Shown here piece after piece: positions 1 through 7,821 of a stretch of DNA of 11,348 bases; positions within the stretch are counted from its first letter, which is position 1; every line of letters starts with the position of its first letter. The notes beneath the pieces are model-generated. The model did not search any database. It was not told where the DNA came from and saw nothing but the letters and a program-made list of their open reading frames with translations. Both the position numbers and the translations under genes were made by a program. The stretch comes from Bacteroidales bacterium (lineage in GTDB: Bacteria > Bacteroidota > Bacteroidia > Bacteroidales > JAADJA01), in NCBI GenBank assembly GCA_029933495.1, contig JAOZOC010000054.1, forward strand, positions 1 through 11,348, in the 5' to 3' direction.

Positions 1-2
1 CA

Positions 3-71
3 TTTCGTGCATTGAAAACTAATATTAGATTTAGTATTGAAATGACTGATGATAATTTTGAAATGGCATAA
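3..71 (+). CDS. possible C-terminal end of an unidentified gene (partial)
   Basis: An open frame enters from the left edge and stops at TAA 69-71, giving about 22 residues that end in TDDNFEMA. Nothing in it identifies a family. If real, this gene converges on the minus-strand gene ending at 316, which would fit the hairpins lying between them. Twenty-two codons without a stop can occur by chance. CAT triplets at 1-3 and 10-12 also allow a minus-strand gene to start here and run out of the window. Weak call. Confidence 0.3.
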   Translation, partial: FRALKTNIRFSIEMTDDNFEMA

Positions 72-119
72 AGCACTATAAGTATACACACGCTCATGCT
101 GAATGCCGCAATTAGTTGA

Positions 120-145
120 AAATATGAATATTATACTTCATATTT
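120..145 (+). terminator. AT-rich hairpin, possible terminator for a leftward-lying plus-strand gene
   Basis: AAATATGAA (120-128) is perfectly complementary to TTCATATTT (137-145) with an 8-nt loop. The right arm is followed by alternating AT, not a clean T run. It lies about 50 nt after the TAA at 69-71. The stem is almost entirely A:T, so termination is only a possibility. Confidence 0.25.
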
Positions 146-166
146 ATATATATTTGTACCCCAGCT

Positions 167-246
167 CTTTCGGATTCCCGCCTGAACGTGTTTTTCCGGC
201 AGGTGCAATCCGAAAGTAAATATCCGGGGATTTTCAATCCCCAGGA
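167..246. repeat. paired palindromic element (two GC-rich stem-loops)
   Basis: First stem: CTTTCGGATT (167-176) pairs perfectly with AATCCGAAAG (207-216). Inside it, after a small internal loop, CGCCTG (179-184) pairs with CAGGTG (200-205), with one G:U pair. That gives about 16 bp in all. Second stem: TCCGGGGATT (223-232) pairs with AATCCCC (236-242) plus GGA (244-246), with A243 bulged and a 3-nt loop. Both stems are far richer in G and C than the surrounding DNA. They sit downstream of the minus-strand gene ending at 316. No T run follows on either strand, so an ordinary intrinsic terminator is not obvious. A REP-like intergenic repeat or mRNA 3'-end stabiliser is an inference. Confidence 0.55.
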
Positions 247-315
247 ACAGACCTAAAAAATCACAAATTATTGAAATTCCAAAATACGACTAAAGTTTGA
301 ATTTCCCCTTTTTGA

Positions 316-2547
316 TTACTTATTCAGGATATCGTGAAGGAAATCTTTTTGTCTGAATTTATATGTAAGTCCGAGTGAGAAAAAGAGATATTTATCATTT
401 TTCCAGGAGACTCTGCCATCCAGTTTGTCGCTTTGTATAAATCGTGAGGATACTTCAAGTTCAATGTTTAGTTTTTCATTGATCTTGTAATTAACACCTC
501 CGCCAAGTGGAAACATTATATCTATCTCGGGTGAATCTTTTTCAGGATCAGTGCCGTTTGCGTCAGGATCGCCTTCCACTATTTTATAACCAAATCCGTT
601 GACAACATTCCCGTTAGAATCCTTAAAAAGAACTCTGTAGCTTATGAATCCTATACCTGCAAAGGCATATGGGCGGAATTTCTCAAATTTAAAGTTACTG
701 TTGAACCATCTGTTAAGAATAGCCTGAAAATTAATCATTCCTTCAAAATAGTCATTGTTAAAAGTATAACCGCTTCTTTCTCCTTGTAGTCCTCCAAGGT
801 TGAACTGAGCTTTAACACCTCCGTTAATAATACCGTTTGATAGTACTTGTTTATTTATTGCAATTCCATAAACTCCTGGGAAAGTTATATTATTGGAAAC
901 GTCAATGTCTCCACGGAATATTGACATCCCAATCTGACCTGTTACGGACCAGTTATCTTTCCACGAAATAGGATTGATGACATAATAATGGCCATTTCCT
1001 TTGGGAACCATATCTTTGACCTTATATTCCATTTTCCAGCTATTGGTGTTGTAGGCTATTAAAGAGAAGACAATGTAATTGTTGTCCAGATTATCTTTTA
1101 TTACTACCTTGGCTTTGTCGCTGTCACGAATAAACTTATATGTAGCTGCCATCACATGGTTATTCCCATTGGGATCATATCCATCTTTAACCATATTGAA
1201 GGCTTTTGTAATTCCAGATGTGAAATTATGCTCACCTTCAAGATAAGCAACATTAGTACAATGCAGAGATTTTAATTGTGCTTCTGTAAGAACAATTGAT
1301 TTGGGTTTTACATCAGCATTCCCTGAATAGATAAGCATTGTGACATTATATGTTTCATCAACACGCTCTCTTTTATTCAGCAATATCTTAAACGATTTTA
1401 CATATTGTTTTAATCGTTCCGGATTAAAATGAACATCAGCAGCATCAAAGGTGAGTACAATTCTATTGAGTGCATTTGAATAGTCATCTTGTGGCATAGC
1501 AGGAGCCAGAGTATCCTGATTTTCGTTCATCACTTCTGTTTCAATAACCGCAACTGCAGGCACAACTGCCAGTGATTTATATGTAGTGTCTTCTGCCGTA
1601 ATAATTCCTGACCTTTCTGTTCCGATGTAGACTGTGTGGTTACTCAGTGCCATACAGGTTATTTCATCATCCGGGATTGGTGAGTTTTGAAAATCAAATA
1701 CTTTCCATTCTGCATCATCAAATATGTTTAAACCACCGATGTATGTCCCGATCCATTTCTTATTGTCGCTGTCAATTACGATCGGTCTGATATTATCATC
1801 AGTCAATCCTGAATTTTCGCTACTGAGAGTGATCCAGAACACATCGTTAAATATACCAATACCACTGCCACCGGTTCCAATCCATTTCGAGTTATCTTCT
1901 CCGATTGCTATTGAATAGATGTAATCATTTGGTAATTTCGAATTACTCTCTGTGAATATTTTCCAGTTTTTACCATCAAATGAAGCTAATCCACCACCCT
2001 GCGATCCGATCCATTTTACACCATTTGTATCTTCAGCTATTGCAACAATTTTGTTTGACAACAGACCCGAGTTATCTTCATTATAAACATCCCAGCTTTC
2101 ACCGTTGAATTTTGCAAGACCACCAAAGTATGTTCCAACCCATACATTGTTATTATTATCGCAATAAATAGACATGACAACATTTGAGGGTAATCCCGAG
2201 TTTGATGTCTTGTAAATAGTCCAATCTGTTCCATCAAATTTCACTAATCCGCCACCATCAGTGCCTATCCATTTTACATTGTTTTTGTCAATTGCAAGCG
2301 CATTGATATAGTTGTGAGGTAAATCTGAATTTTCGGTATTATAAATAGTCCAGTTTCCATTTTGAAAAGAAGCAATTCCGCCCATATATGTTCCAACCCA
2401 TAAACCGCCTGCAGAATCAACAGTAATGCACTTTACCGATTCATTTGGGAGCTCTGAATTTGAGGCATCAAATTTTCCCCATTGAATTTGCTGAGCGAAA
2501 GCAAACTGAAATGATAACAGGAACAGAATAATTAAGTATCTATACAT
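316..2547 (-). CDS. seven-bladed Reg_prop-type beta-propeller fused to a degenerate vWA-like domain and an outer-membrane beta-barrel
   Basis: The 743-residue product has a clear signal peptide (about 1-18, ending FAFA before QQ), which supports the start. Residues ~22-320 hold seven copies of a W-[IV]-G-T-x-x-G-G-[LI] blade, at about 50, 93, 136, 179, 222, 265 and 307. These are the 'ligand-gated' propeller repeats also found in sensor domains of Bacteroidota hybrid two-component regulators, but no kinase or Y_Y_Y domain is present. Residues ~361-525 read like a von Willebrand A domain (RIVLTFD strand, MLIYSGNA, NFTSGITKAF, GNNHVMAATY, GNGHYYVI). The MIDAS metal site is lost: DAADV replaces DxSxS, and Y470 stands where the late Asp is expected. 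Residues ~533-732 alternate as an outer-membrane barrel starting near GQIGMSIFRGDI. Propeller and vWA-like parts are probably periplasmic and the barrel membrane-embedded (inference). Function is unknown; a structural or sensing envelope role is plausible. The gene lies downstream of another minus-strand envelope gene, separated from it by a terminator. Confidence 0.85.
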   Translation of the reverse strand: MYRYLIILFLLSFQFAFAQQIQWGKFDASNSELPNESVKCITVDSAGGLWVGTYMGGIASFQNGNWTIYNTENSDLPHNYINALAIDKNNVKWIGTDGGGLVKFDGTDWTIYKTSNSGLPSNVVMSIYCDNNNNVWVGTYFGGLAKFNGESWDVYNEDNSGLLSNKIVAIAEDTNGVKWIGSQGGGLASFDGKNWKIFTESNSKLPNDYIYSIAIGEDNSKWIGTGGSGIGIFNDVFWITLSSENSGLTDDNIRPIVIDSDNKKWIGTYIGGLNIFDDAEWKVFDFQNSPIPDDEITCMALSNHTVYIGTERSGIITAEDTTYKSLAVVPAVAVIETEVMNENQDTLAPAMPQDDYSNALNRIVLTFDAADVHFNPERLKQYVKSFKILLNKRERVDETYNVTMLIYSGNADVKPKSIVLTEAQLKSLHCTNVAYLEGEHNFTSGITKAFNMVKDGYDPNGNNHVMAATYKFIRDSDKAKVVIKDNLDNNYIVFSLIAYNTNSWKMEYKVKDMVPKGNGHYYVINPISWKDNWSVTGQIGMSIFRGDIDVSNNITFPGVYGIAINKQVLSNGIINGGVKAQFNLGGLQGERSGYTFNNDYFEGMINFQAILNRWFNSNFKFEKFRPYAFAGIGFISYRVLFKDSNGNVVNGFGYKIVEGDPDANGTDPEKDSPEIDIMFPLGGGVNYKINEKLNIELEVSSRFIQSDKLDGRVSWKNDKYLFFSLGLTYKFRQKDFLHDILNK

Positions 2548-2619
2548 TTGTCTTTGATTCTATAACACAATTCAGTACATTAGTACGGCATTTGGTTTTT
2601 TATGTTACTAAATTTATGT

Positions 2620-2664
2620 AAAAAACGCTATAATATTTAGTGTTTATTGGGTGCTTATAGCGTT
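2620..2664 (-). terminator. Rho-independent terminator of the T9SS cargo gene
   Basis: AACGCTATAA (2624-2633) and TTATAGCGTT (2655-2664) form a perfect 10-bp stem with a 21-nt loop. Read on the minus strand, the second arm runs straight into a T run (complement of the A run 2620-2625). It lies about 60 nt past the stop codon of the minus-strand gene at 2726-5878. It should therefore end that transcript and leave the gene at 316-2547 as a separate unit. Confidence 0.75.
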
Positions 2665-2725
2665 GTATCTATTGTAAACATAGGTCTTGAAGCCATTTAT
2701 GTAATTTTTCCCAAAATGAGAATTA

Positions 2726-5700
2726 TTATTTTACAGCAATTTTTCTTAGATACTTTTCCCCATTAATAACAATTCTACATAAATATAGCCCGGGTTTTAC
2801 AAATATCCCTGAGCCATTTTTTTTATCCCATATAAAGTGCAGTAATCCAGGCTGATAGCTCTTGGCGTTGTTTATGATTCTTATTCTTTCTCCGGTTAAA
2901 CTAAATATCTCTACTGAAATTTTAGATTCTTTTTTAATAGAAACTGAAATAGTTGTTTTATTAATGAACGGATTTGGTGAGATATTAATGTCTGAAGAAT
3001 TCTGAACATTTGTTATCCCTGTAACTGTATCAACATAGATGTAATCTTCTTTTATTACCGTATCAGTAGCTGTTCCATTGCCAATAATAAGTTTAACGGT
3101 GAAGTTACCACCATTTTCATAATTCCAAACAGGATTTTGATCCCAGGAGTCAAACGTGCCGTCATTTTCAAAGTCCCATTGCCAGGAGGTGATATTGCCT
3201 GTAGAGAGGTCAGTAAACTGTACCTCGAGGGGAGCATTTCCGGTTGTTGGGTCTGCTTCAAAATCAGCCATTAGCATCGAGCTGTTTATTCCACCAGAAA
3301 AACAAGATAGCTTTCCGTTTCTGCCACCGACAACCATTTCCATTGAGCCGTCTCCTGTAATGTCAGGGATTGCGGCTATGGCATCAATTGCTTCTCCATA
3401 ATATACTGATTGCAATTCTTCGCCTGTAACTCCATTTAAAAAATAGCCACGGTTAGTTGTATAGAGAGTTCCGACAATCAGATCGTTTATTCCGTCTCCT
3501 GTTATGTCGGCAATTCGGTCTATATTCCAGGCTTTATCGGACAGGGATTGTAGCCAGATATTCTGTCCGTTGTAACCACTGAACACCACAGCACTTGTTC
3601 CGCTTTGAGCAATGGCAATATCGGCATAACCGTCGCCATTAACATCATCAAGTCTTTCAAATCTTAGAATCAGGTTACTGCCAACCGAGCCGGAATATTG
3701 TGCTGAACCGTTTGTTGCGTTCAGTAAATAAAAATTCCCGGCAAAATCGCCTGCAGTAACATCTTTAATACCATCACCAGTAAAATCATCAAGTTGTTCA
3801 ACAGCCCAGACCGAAGTTCCGTTTGCATTGAAACTCCATTCAATACTTCCGTTTGAGCCGTTTATTCCGTAAACAATTCCCTGGGTTTCATAGTTGTTGG
3901 ATGAACCACCGACAACATCAGGTTTCCCGTCGCCGGTAAAATCTTCAACACCCATGACTGCAAAATTAGGTCCGTCAGTATAAGTATCCCATAATGGAGT
4001 ACCGTTAGTACCGTCAAGACAGAAAAAGCGTTTTGGCCCCGAGTTGGTTCCATCGTTGCCTGTTGCTGCCAGCACATCGGTAATCCCATCATCATTATAG
4101 TCGAATCCAGTCCAGACCTTGTAAACCCATCCACCGTCACCAAAGATGTGGGTGTCGTATATCCAAATCTGATTGCCTGTTTTTCCTGATAGAACTTTTA
4201 CTGCCCTTACTCCCCAGGCCAGGCCAACTATTACATCGTCATAGCCGTCGTTGTTTATATCTTCAATTGTGTTAATCCCGTTTTGAGAATAGACAGTTCC
4301 CGCTTCATTTTCCCACAAAATATCTGCTATACCGTTTGAATTTCCGTTAAAACATCTCACAAAATTATCTTCAGAGCATACTATGACATCAGCTTTTCCG
4401 TCTCCACTTATATCAGCTATGTGTGTAATTGCTTTAATACTGTTGTCGTAACCTCCTGTTATCGTGTAATTCCAAAGATCATCTCCCATTGGATAATCCT
4501 GCTCAAATCCTGTCCCTGAGAGCGATATGGAAATAGGGTCTTGTGTACCGTCATTGTGGGATATTGTTGCTGTTGCCGAAAGTACTCCGGACTCTCCGGG
4601 ATTGAACCAAAATCCGATATCAATAGTTTGCAATACATTTATATATATGGGAAATGAAATATCAGGATCAATATAAAAATTCTGTACATAAAGGTCAATT
4701 CCAGTAATTTCAAGTTGCTGATTTCCGTTATTCTCAACTTGCAGGAACCATCTTGTCGTTGCATTGATTCTGACATTTCCATAGTCGTGAGATGTTGAAG
4801 AAACAGTAATATGAGGGCCATTAAAGACCGCATTTCCCTCAAGTAATACATCAACCTGGGGATTTATTACATCATTTGATTCAATAACAACCGTTGTGTT
4901 CAAAGCTCCTGTTTCAGTTGGTTTGTAGATCAGGGGAATTTCGATAAAATCTCCCGGTGCTATTGTTTGCGGGAAAGTCATATAGTAAAAAACAGGCACT
5001 GCATTCTGAACAACAATATTTGTAATTTCAAGGTCTGCCGTACCCGTATTCTGCACAACACAATTCCAGACAGCAGAATCGCCGACAGCAACATTTCCAT
5101 AATTATAATTTGTAACCGGAACTGTTATCTGAGGTGTTCCTGCACCTCCGAGATCAACTTTATATAATGTACTGTTGATATTTAATCCGCCGTCAATATA
5201 CCAAAGATATTGTCCGTCAAAGACAATACCAGCAGGTTTTACATTCTCACTTTCGTGAGATTCAATAATATTTCCCGATTGATCGGTTTTATAAAGCATA
5301 TCTGCATTGTAATCGACCACCCAAAGATCAGCTCCTTCGAGACACAAATCCCAGGGTTGGTCATTTGGAGATGTAAATTGCGACATGACTGTTCCCGTAT
5401 TATCAATTTTATAAATGGTTCCCGGGTCAGGGTAATAGGTTGCAACCCAGAAATCACCATTGTCATAAGCAATACCCGACATGTAATGGTCAGGAAGATC
5501 AAATTGTGAAAGAAGGGTTCCTGTCATGTCAAACTGCATTGCATAAGCCGGAACGGATGTGCTTGTTACGTGGTCTGTTATGAACAGACCGGTTCCGTCC
5601 CAGGTCATTCCGTAGGAATCATTGATTTGTGAGTTTATGAACAGCAATTCACTGTTTCCGGTTAACGGATCAAATTTGTAAATATGATCACCTTCTGAAC

Positions 5701-5878
5701 CGTAAATGCCGAAATAAAAAAATGTGCCGTCATATGCCAGCCCTGAGGCTTTTCCTGGAATGGAATAAGTTGAAAGAATTGTCCAGTCCTTTGCGGGTTG
5801 AGAATAAAGGCTGTTCGCTACTAAGATGAAGAAAGAGAATGCAATAGATGATAGTTTTAATTTTAATGTATGTTCCAT
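2726..5878 (-). CDS. T9SS-secreted multidomain protein: propeller-like region, two ASH domains, eight FG-GAP/VCBS repeats, PKD, type A sorting domain
   Basis: The product has 1050 residues. A signal peptide covers about 1-26 (hydrophobic IAFSFFILVA, cleavage near LYS|Q). Residues ~35-243 carry repeated YDGxxFW / IYKxDxxG units, a propeller-like fold. Two choice-of-anchor-D/ASH beta-sandwiches follow (~249-350 and ~356-457), each opening with [HY]xYGNV and holding a Q/ENxGxxxLEIT core. Eight Ca-binding FG-GAP/VCBS-type units of the form D-[IFV]-[TSN]-G-D-G-x-x-D-[VIL] lie at about 489, 540, 593, 646, 698, 745, 791 and 839; the third is DYNDDG, the second has NND, and the last has M-E-M in place of D. 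A PKD domain (~870-950; SWQWDFENDG) comes next. The C-terminus (~962-1050; ISPNPF, LTGERI, GLYLCRI) is a T9SS type A sorting domain. The protein should cross the outer membrane through T9SS and be released or anchored at the surface. No catalytic domain is visible, so adhesion or carbohydrate binding is a guess. Confidence 0.9.
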   Translation of the reverse strand: MEHTLKLKLSSIAFSFFILVANSLYSQPAKDWTILSTYSIPGKASGLAYDGTFFYFGIYGSEGDHIYKFDPLTGNSELLFINSQINDSYGMTWDGTGLFITDHVTSTSVPAYAMQFDMTGTLLSQFDLPDHYMSGIAYDNGDFWVATYYPDPGTIYKIDNTGTVMSQFTSPNDQPWDLCLEGADLWVVDYNADMLYKTDQSGNIIESHESENVKPAGIVFDGQYLWYIDGGLNINSTLYKVDLGGAGTPQITVPVTNYNYGNVAVGDSAVWNCVVQNTGTADLEITNIVVQNAVPVFYYMTFPQTIAPGDFIEIPLIYKPTETGALNTTVVIESNDVINPQVDVLLEGNAVFNGPHITVSSTSHDYGNVRINATTRWFLQVENNGNQQLEITGIDLYVQNFYIDPDISFPIYINVLQTIDIGFWFNPGESGVLSATATISHNDGTQDPISISLSGTGFEQDYPMGDDLWNYTITGGYDNSIKAITHIADISGDGKADVIVCSEDNFVRCFNGNSNGIADILWENEAGTVYSQNGINTIEDINNDGYDDVIVGLAWGVRAVKVLSGKTGNQIWIYDTHIFGDGGWVYKVWTGFDYNDDGITDVLAATGNDGTNSGPKRFFCLDGTNGTPLWDTYTDGPNFAVMGVEDFTGDGKPDVVGGSSNNYETQGIVYGINGSNGSIEWSFNANGTSVWAVEQLDDFTGDGIKDVTAGDFAGNFYLLNATNGSAQYSGSVGSNLILRFERLDDVNGDGYADIAIAQSGTSAVVFSGYNGQNIWLQSLSDKAWNIDRIADITGDGINDLIVGTLYTTNRGYFLNGVTGEELQSVYYGEAIDAIAAIPDITGDGSMEMVVGGRNGKLSCFSGGINSSMLMADFEADPTTGNAPLEVQFTDLSTGNITSWQWDFENDGTFDSWDQNPVWNYENGGNFTVKLIIGNGTATDTVIKEDYIYVDTVTGITNVQNSSDINISPNPFINKTTISVSIKKESKISVEIFSLTGERIRIINNAKSYQPGLLHFIWDKKNGSGIFVKPGLYLCRIVINGEKYLRKIAVK

Positions 5879-5949
5879 AATTAATAATTTGTTAAAAAGT
5901 ATTTACAATAGAACTGCTATTTTTACACCACTAAATTACTAAAAATTTG

Positions 5950-5957
5950 TAATTTTG
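5950..5957 (+). promoter_or_regulatory. candidate -7 element for dnaX
   Basis: TAATTTTG matches the Bacteroidota -7 consensus TAnnTTTG and lies 32 nt before the dnaX ATG, predicting a leader of roughly 25 nt. No TTTG is found at the usual 17-23 nt upstream, so only half the promoter is recognisable. Confidence 0.35.
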
Positions 5958-5989
5958 AAGACTTTTTATATTAAATATTTCAATCAGGG

Positions 5990-7678
5990 ATGGAAAATTT
6001 TATTGTTTCGGCGAGGAAGTACAGGCCTCAGACGTTTGATAGTGTGGTAGGACAGCAATCAATAACCAATACACTGAAAAATGCAATATTGAACAATCAT
6101 CTTGCTCAGGCTTTTCTGTTTTGCGGGCCGCGAGGTGTTGGTAAGACGACCTGTGCCCGTATTTTTGCCAAAACGATTAACTGTGAAAATATTTCACCCG
6201 AAGGGGAAGCCTGTGACAAATGCGAATCCTGCATCTCGTTTAATGGATCGGTATCTTTTAATATCCATGAGCTGGATGCAGCATCAAATAACTCTGTTGA
6301 TGATATCCGTAATCTTGTTGATCAGGTCAGGATACCCCCGCAGGTAGGGAAATATAAAGTCTATATCATTGATGAGGTTCATATGCTCTCACAGGCAGCT
6401 TTTAATGCTTTCCTGAAAACACTTGAAGAACCGCCTGCCTATGCCAAGTTTATTCTTGCTACAACAGAGAAACATAAAATAATTCCCACAATTCTTTCAC
6501 GGTGTCAGATTTATGATTTTAAAAGGATAACTGTTGAAGATATTGCCAGTCATTTGGTGTATGTTGCTGAACAGGAGGGTATAACTGCCGAATCTGATGC
6601 CCTGCATATTATCGCTCAAAAGGCAGATGGCGCTCTTAGAGATGCCCTTTCAATTTTTGATCAGATTGTTAGCTTTGGCGGAAAGCATATCACATACAAA
6701 AAGGTAATTGAAAGCCTTAATGTTCTTGATTATGATTATTATTTCAGGATAACTGATTCCGTTATCAATGGTAATGTGAGGGATACCTTGCTTATAATAA
6801 ATGAAATCATTGATAACGGGTTCGACGGACAACATTTTATTATCGGTTTTGGCGAGCATTTGAGAAACCTTCTTGTCTGTAAGGATGAAATTACAATAAA
6901 ATTACTTGAAGTTGGAGAGAAGATAAAAAACAGATATATAAAGCAGGCAAGGATATGTTCTGTTAACTTTCTTATTAAAGCATTGGATCTTAACACTAAA
7001 TGCGACATAAACTATAAGGTTAGCAATAACAAAAAGCTGCTTGTTGAGCTTGCCCTGATGCAGATGTGTTCACTCTCTGCAACACCGCAGGAGCAGAAAA
7101 GCGAGCCTGTTCTTCCAGCAGCCAAAAAGCAGGATGTACAATATAAGCCACCACAGCCAAAACCTTCTAATGTTGTTAATGAGCCTGTTTCCAAACCAGT
7201 AGCTAAAAAGAAACCTGTTTCAAGTGCGACCATTCCGGGTACGATCTCTATCTCAAAGCCTGCAGTTGAAGAAAAGGTAAATCAGGAGACCCCGGAAGAC
7301 CTTAGCAAGAAGCCAGCTGATGAGTTTACTGCCGAAAGGTTTGAAAATGTCTGGAGCAGTTATGTAGGATCGGTTGAAAGAGATAAAAACTTTTATGCTA
7401 CTTTATCAAAGCATAAACCGGAAATAGATAGTAATGTAATTCTTTTGACTGTTGATAATAAGGTTCAGGCTGACTTAATTAAGGATAGGAAAGCTGAAAT
7501 ACTGGGATTTATCAGGGAGAAGTTGAATAATTATCAGATTCAAATGGAAACCAGGGTGACAGAAATTACTTCAAAAGATAAGCCATACACTTCACAGGAT
7601 AAATATAATAAGATGGTAGAGAAAAATCCTGTTCTGAAAAATTTGAAAGATCAGCTTTCGTTGGAAATAGACTATTAG
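5990..7678 (+). CDS. dnaX: DNA polymerase III subunit gamma/tau
   Basis: This is the clamp-loader ATPase of the replicative polymerase, which loads the beta sliding clamp and organises the replisome. The 562-residue product shows the full AAA+ set: Walker A GPRGVGKT (46-53), zinc-module cysteines C65, C75, C78 and C81, Walker B/DExx IIDEVH (126-131), sensor 1 ATTEKHK (157-163), arginine finger SRC (R171), and sensor 2 GALRDAL (214-220, R217). The collar domain runs to about 360. A Pro/Lys-rich, low-complexity linker follows (~365-440), then a C-terminal domain (~445-525) in the tau-specific position. The ATG at 5990 gives the usual family N-terminus (VSARKYRPQTFDSVVGQ). The gene is divergent from the T9SS cargo gene, with 111 bp between start codons, and probably monocistronic because ahcY has its own promoter. 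I could not demonstrate whether a shorter gamma form is made. Confidence 0.98.
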   Translation: MENFIVSARKYRPQTFDSVVGQQSITNTLKNAILNNHLAQAFLFCGPRGVGKTTCARIFAKTINCENISPEGEACDKCESCISFNGSVSFNIHELDAASNNSVDDIRNLVDQVRIPPQVGKYKVYIIDEVHMLSQAAFNAFLKTLEEPPAYAKFILATTEKHKIIPTILSRCQIYDFKRITVEDIASHLVYVAEQEGITAESDALHIIAQKADGALRDALSIFDQIVSFGGKHITYKKVIESLNVLDYDYYFRITDSVINGNVRDTLLIINEIIDNGFDGQHFIIGFGEHLRNLLVCKDEITIKLLEVGEKIKNRYIKQARICSVNFLIKALDLNTKCDINYKVSNNKKLLVELALMQMCSLSATPQEQKSEPVLPAAKKQDVQYKPPQPKPSNVVNEPVSKPVAKKKPVSSATIPGTISISKPAVEEKVNQETPEDLSKKPADEFTAERFENVWSSYVGSVERDKNFYATLSKHKPEIDSNVILLTVDNKVQADLIKDRKAEILGFIREKLNNYQIQMETRVTEITSKDKPYTSQDKYNKMVEKNPVLKNLKDQLSLEIDY

Positions 7679-7689
7679 GTATTGGAGAT

Positions 7690-7734
7690 CTGATAGTTTA
7701 AAGCTTTGAATATTTGATTTATTCTGGCTATCAG
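7690..7734 (+). terminator. weak hairpin downstream of dnaX
   Basis: CTGATAG (7690-7696) pairs with CTATCAG (7728-7734) across a 31-nt loop, just after the dnaX stop. It is followed by an A run rather than a T run, so it is at best a weak 3'-end structure on the plus strand. Confidence 0.25.
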
Positions 7735-7746
7735 GAAAAAAAATTC

Positions 7747-7777
7747 TTTGCTACCTCCGAAAATGTAAGTACTTTTG
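7747..7777 (+). promoter_or_regulatory. Bacteroidota-type promoter of ahcY
   Basis: TTTG (7747-7750), exactly 19 nt, then TACTTTTG (7770-7777): both halves match the -33 TTTG / -7 TAnnTTTG consensus used by the primary sigma factor of Bacteroidota. Transcription would begin near 7784, leaving an AT-rich leader of about 38 nt with no Shine-Dalgarno site and no visible SAH riboswitch. Confidence 0.75.
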
Positions 7778-7821
7778 CAAACTTTTTTAATATAAAAATT
7801 ATTTATTTGGATATATAAATT

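Noticed and set aside
273..305. GAAATTC/GAATTTC inverted repeat just past the stop of the 743-aa gene as its terminator.
   Set aside because: Only seven mostly A:T pairs with a 19-nt loop, and no adjacent T run on the minus strand; too weak to call.
5210..5509. Plus-strand open frames of 60-100 codons opposite the T9SS cargo gene (also 3156-3401 and 4967-5167).
   Set aside because: They lie entirely antisense to a gene with continuous domain content. Their translations show no recognisable motifs, so they read as shadow frames.
7118..7212. Possible programmed frameshift in dnaX producing a short gamma subunit, at AAAAAG runs in the Pro/Lys-rich linker (for example 7205-7210).
   Set aside because: The runs are C/T-AAAAAG, not the E. 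coli A-AAA-AAG heptamer, and I saw no clear stimulatory stem just downstream. Lys-rich linkers produce such runs by chance.
7679..7821. SAH riboswitch ahead of ahcY.
   Set aside because: The leader after the predicted start (about 7784) is only ~38 nt and nearly all A and T. The upstream hairpin at 7690-7734 precedes the promoter and lacks riboswitch-like conserved sequence.
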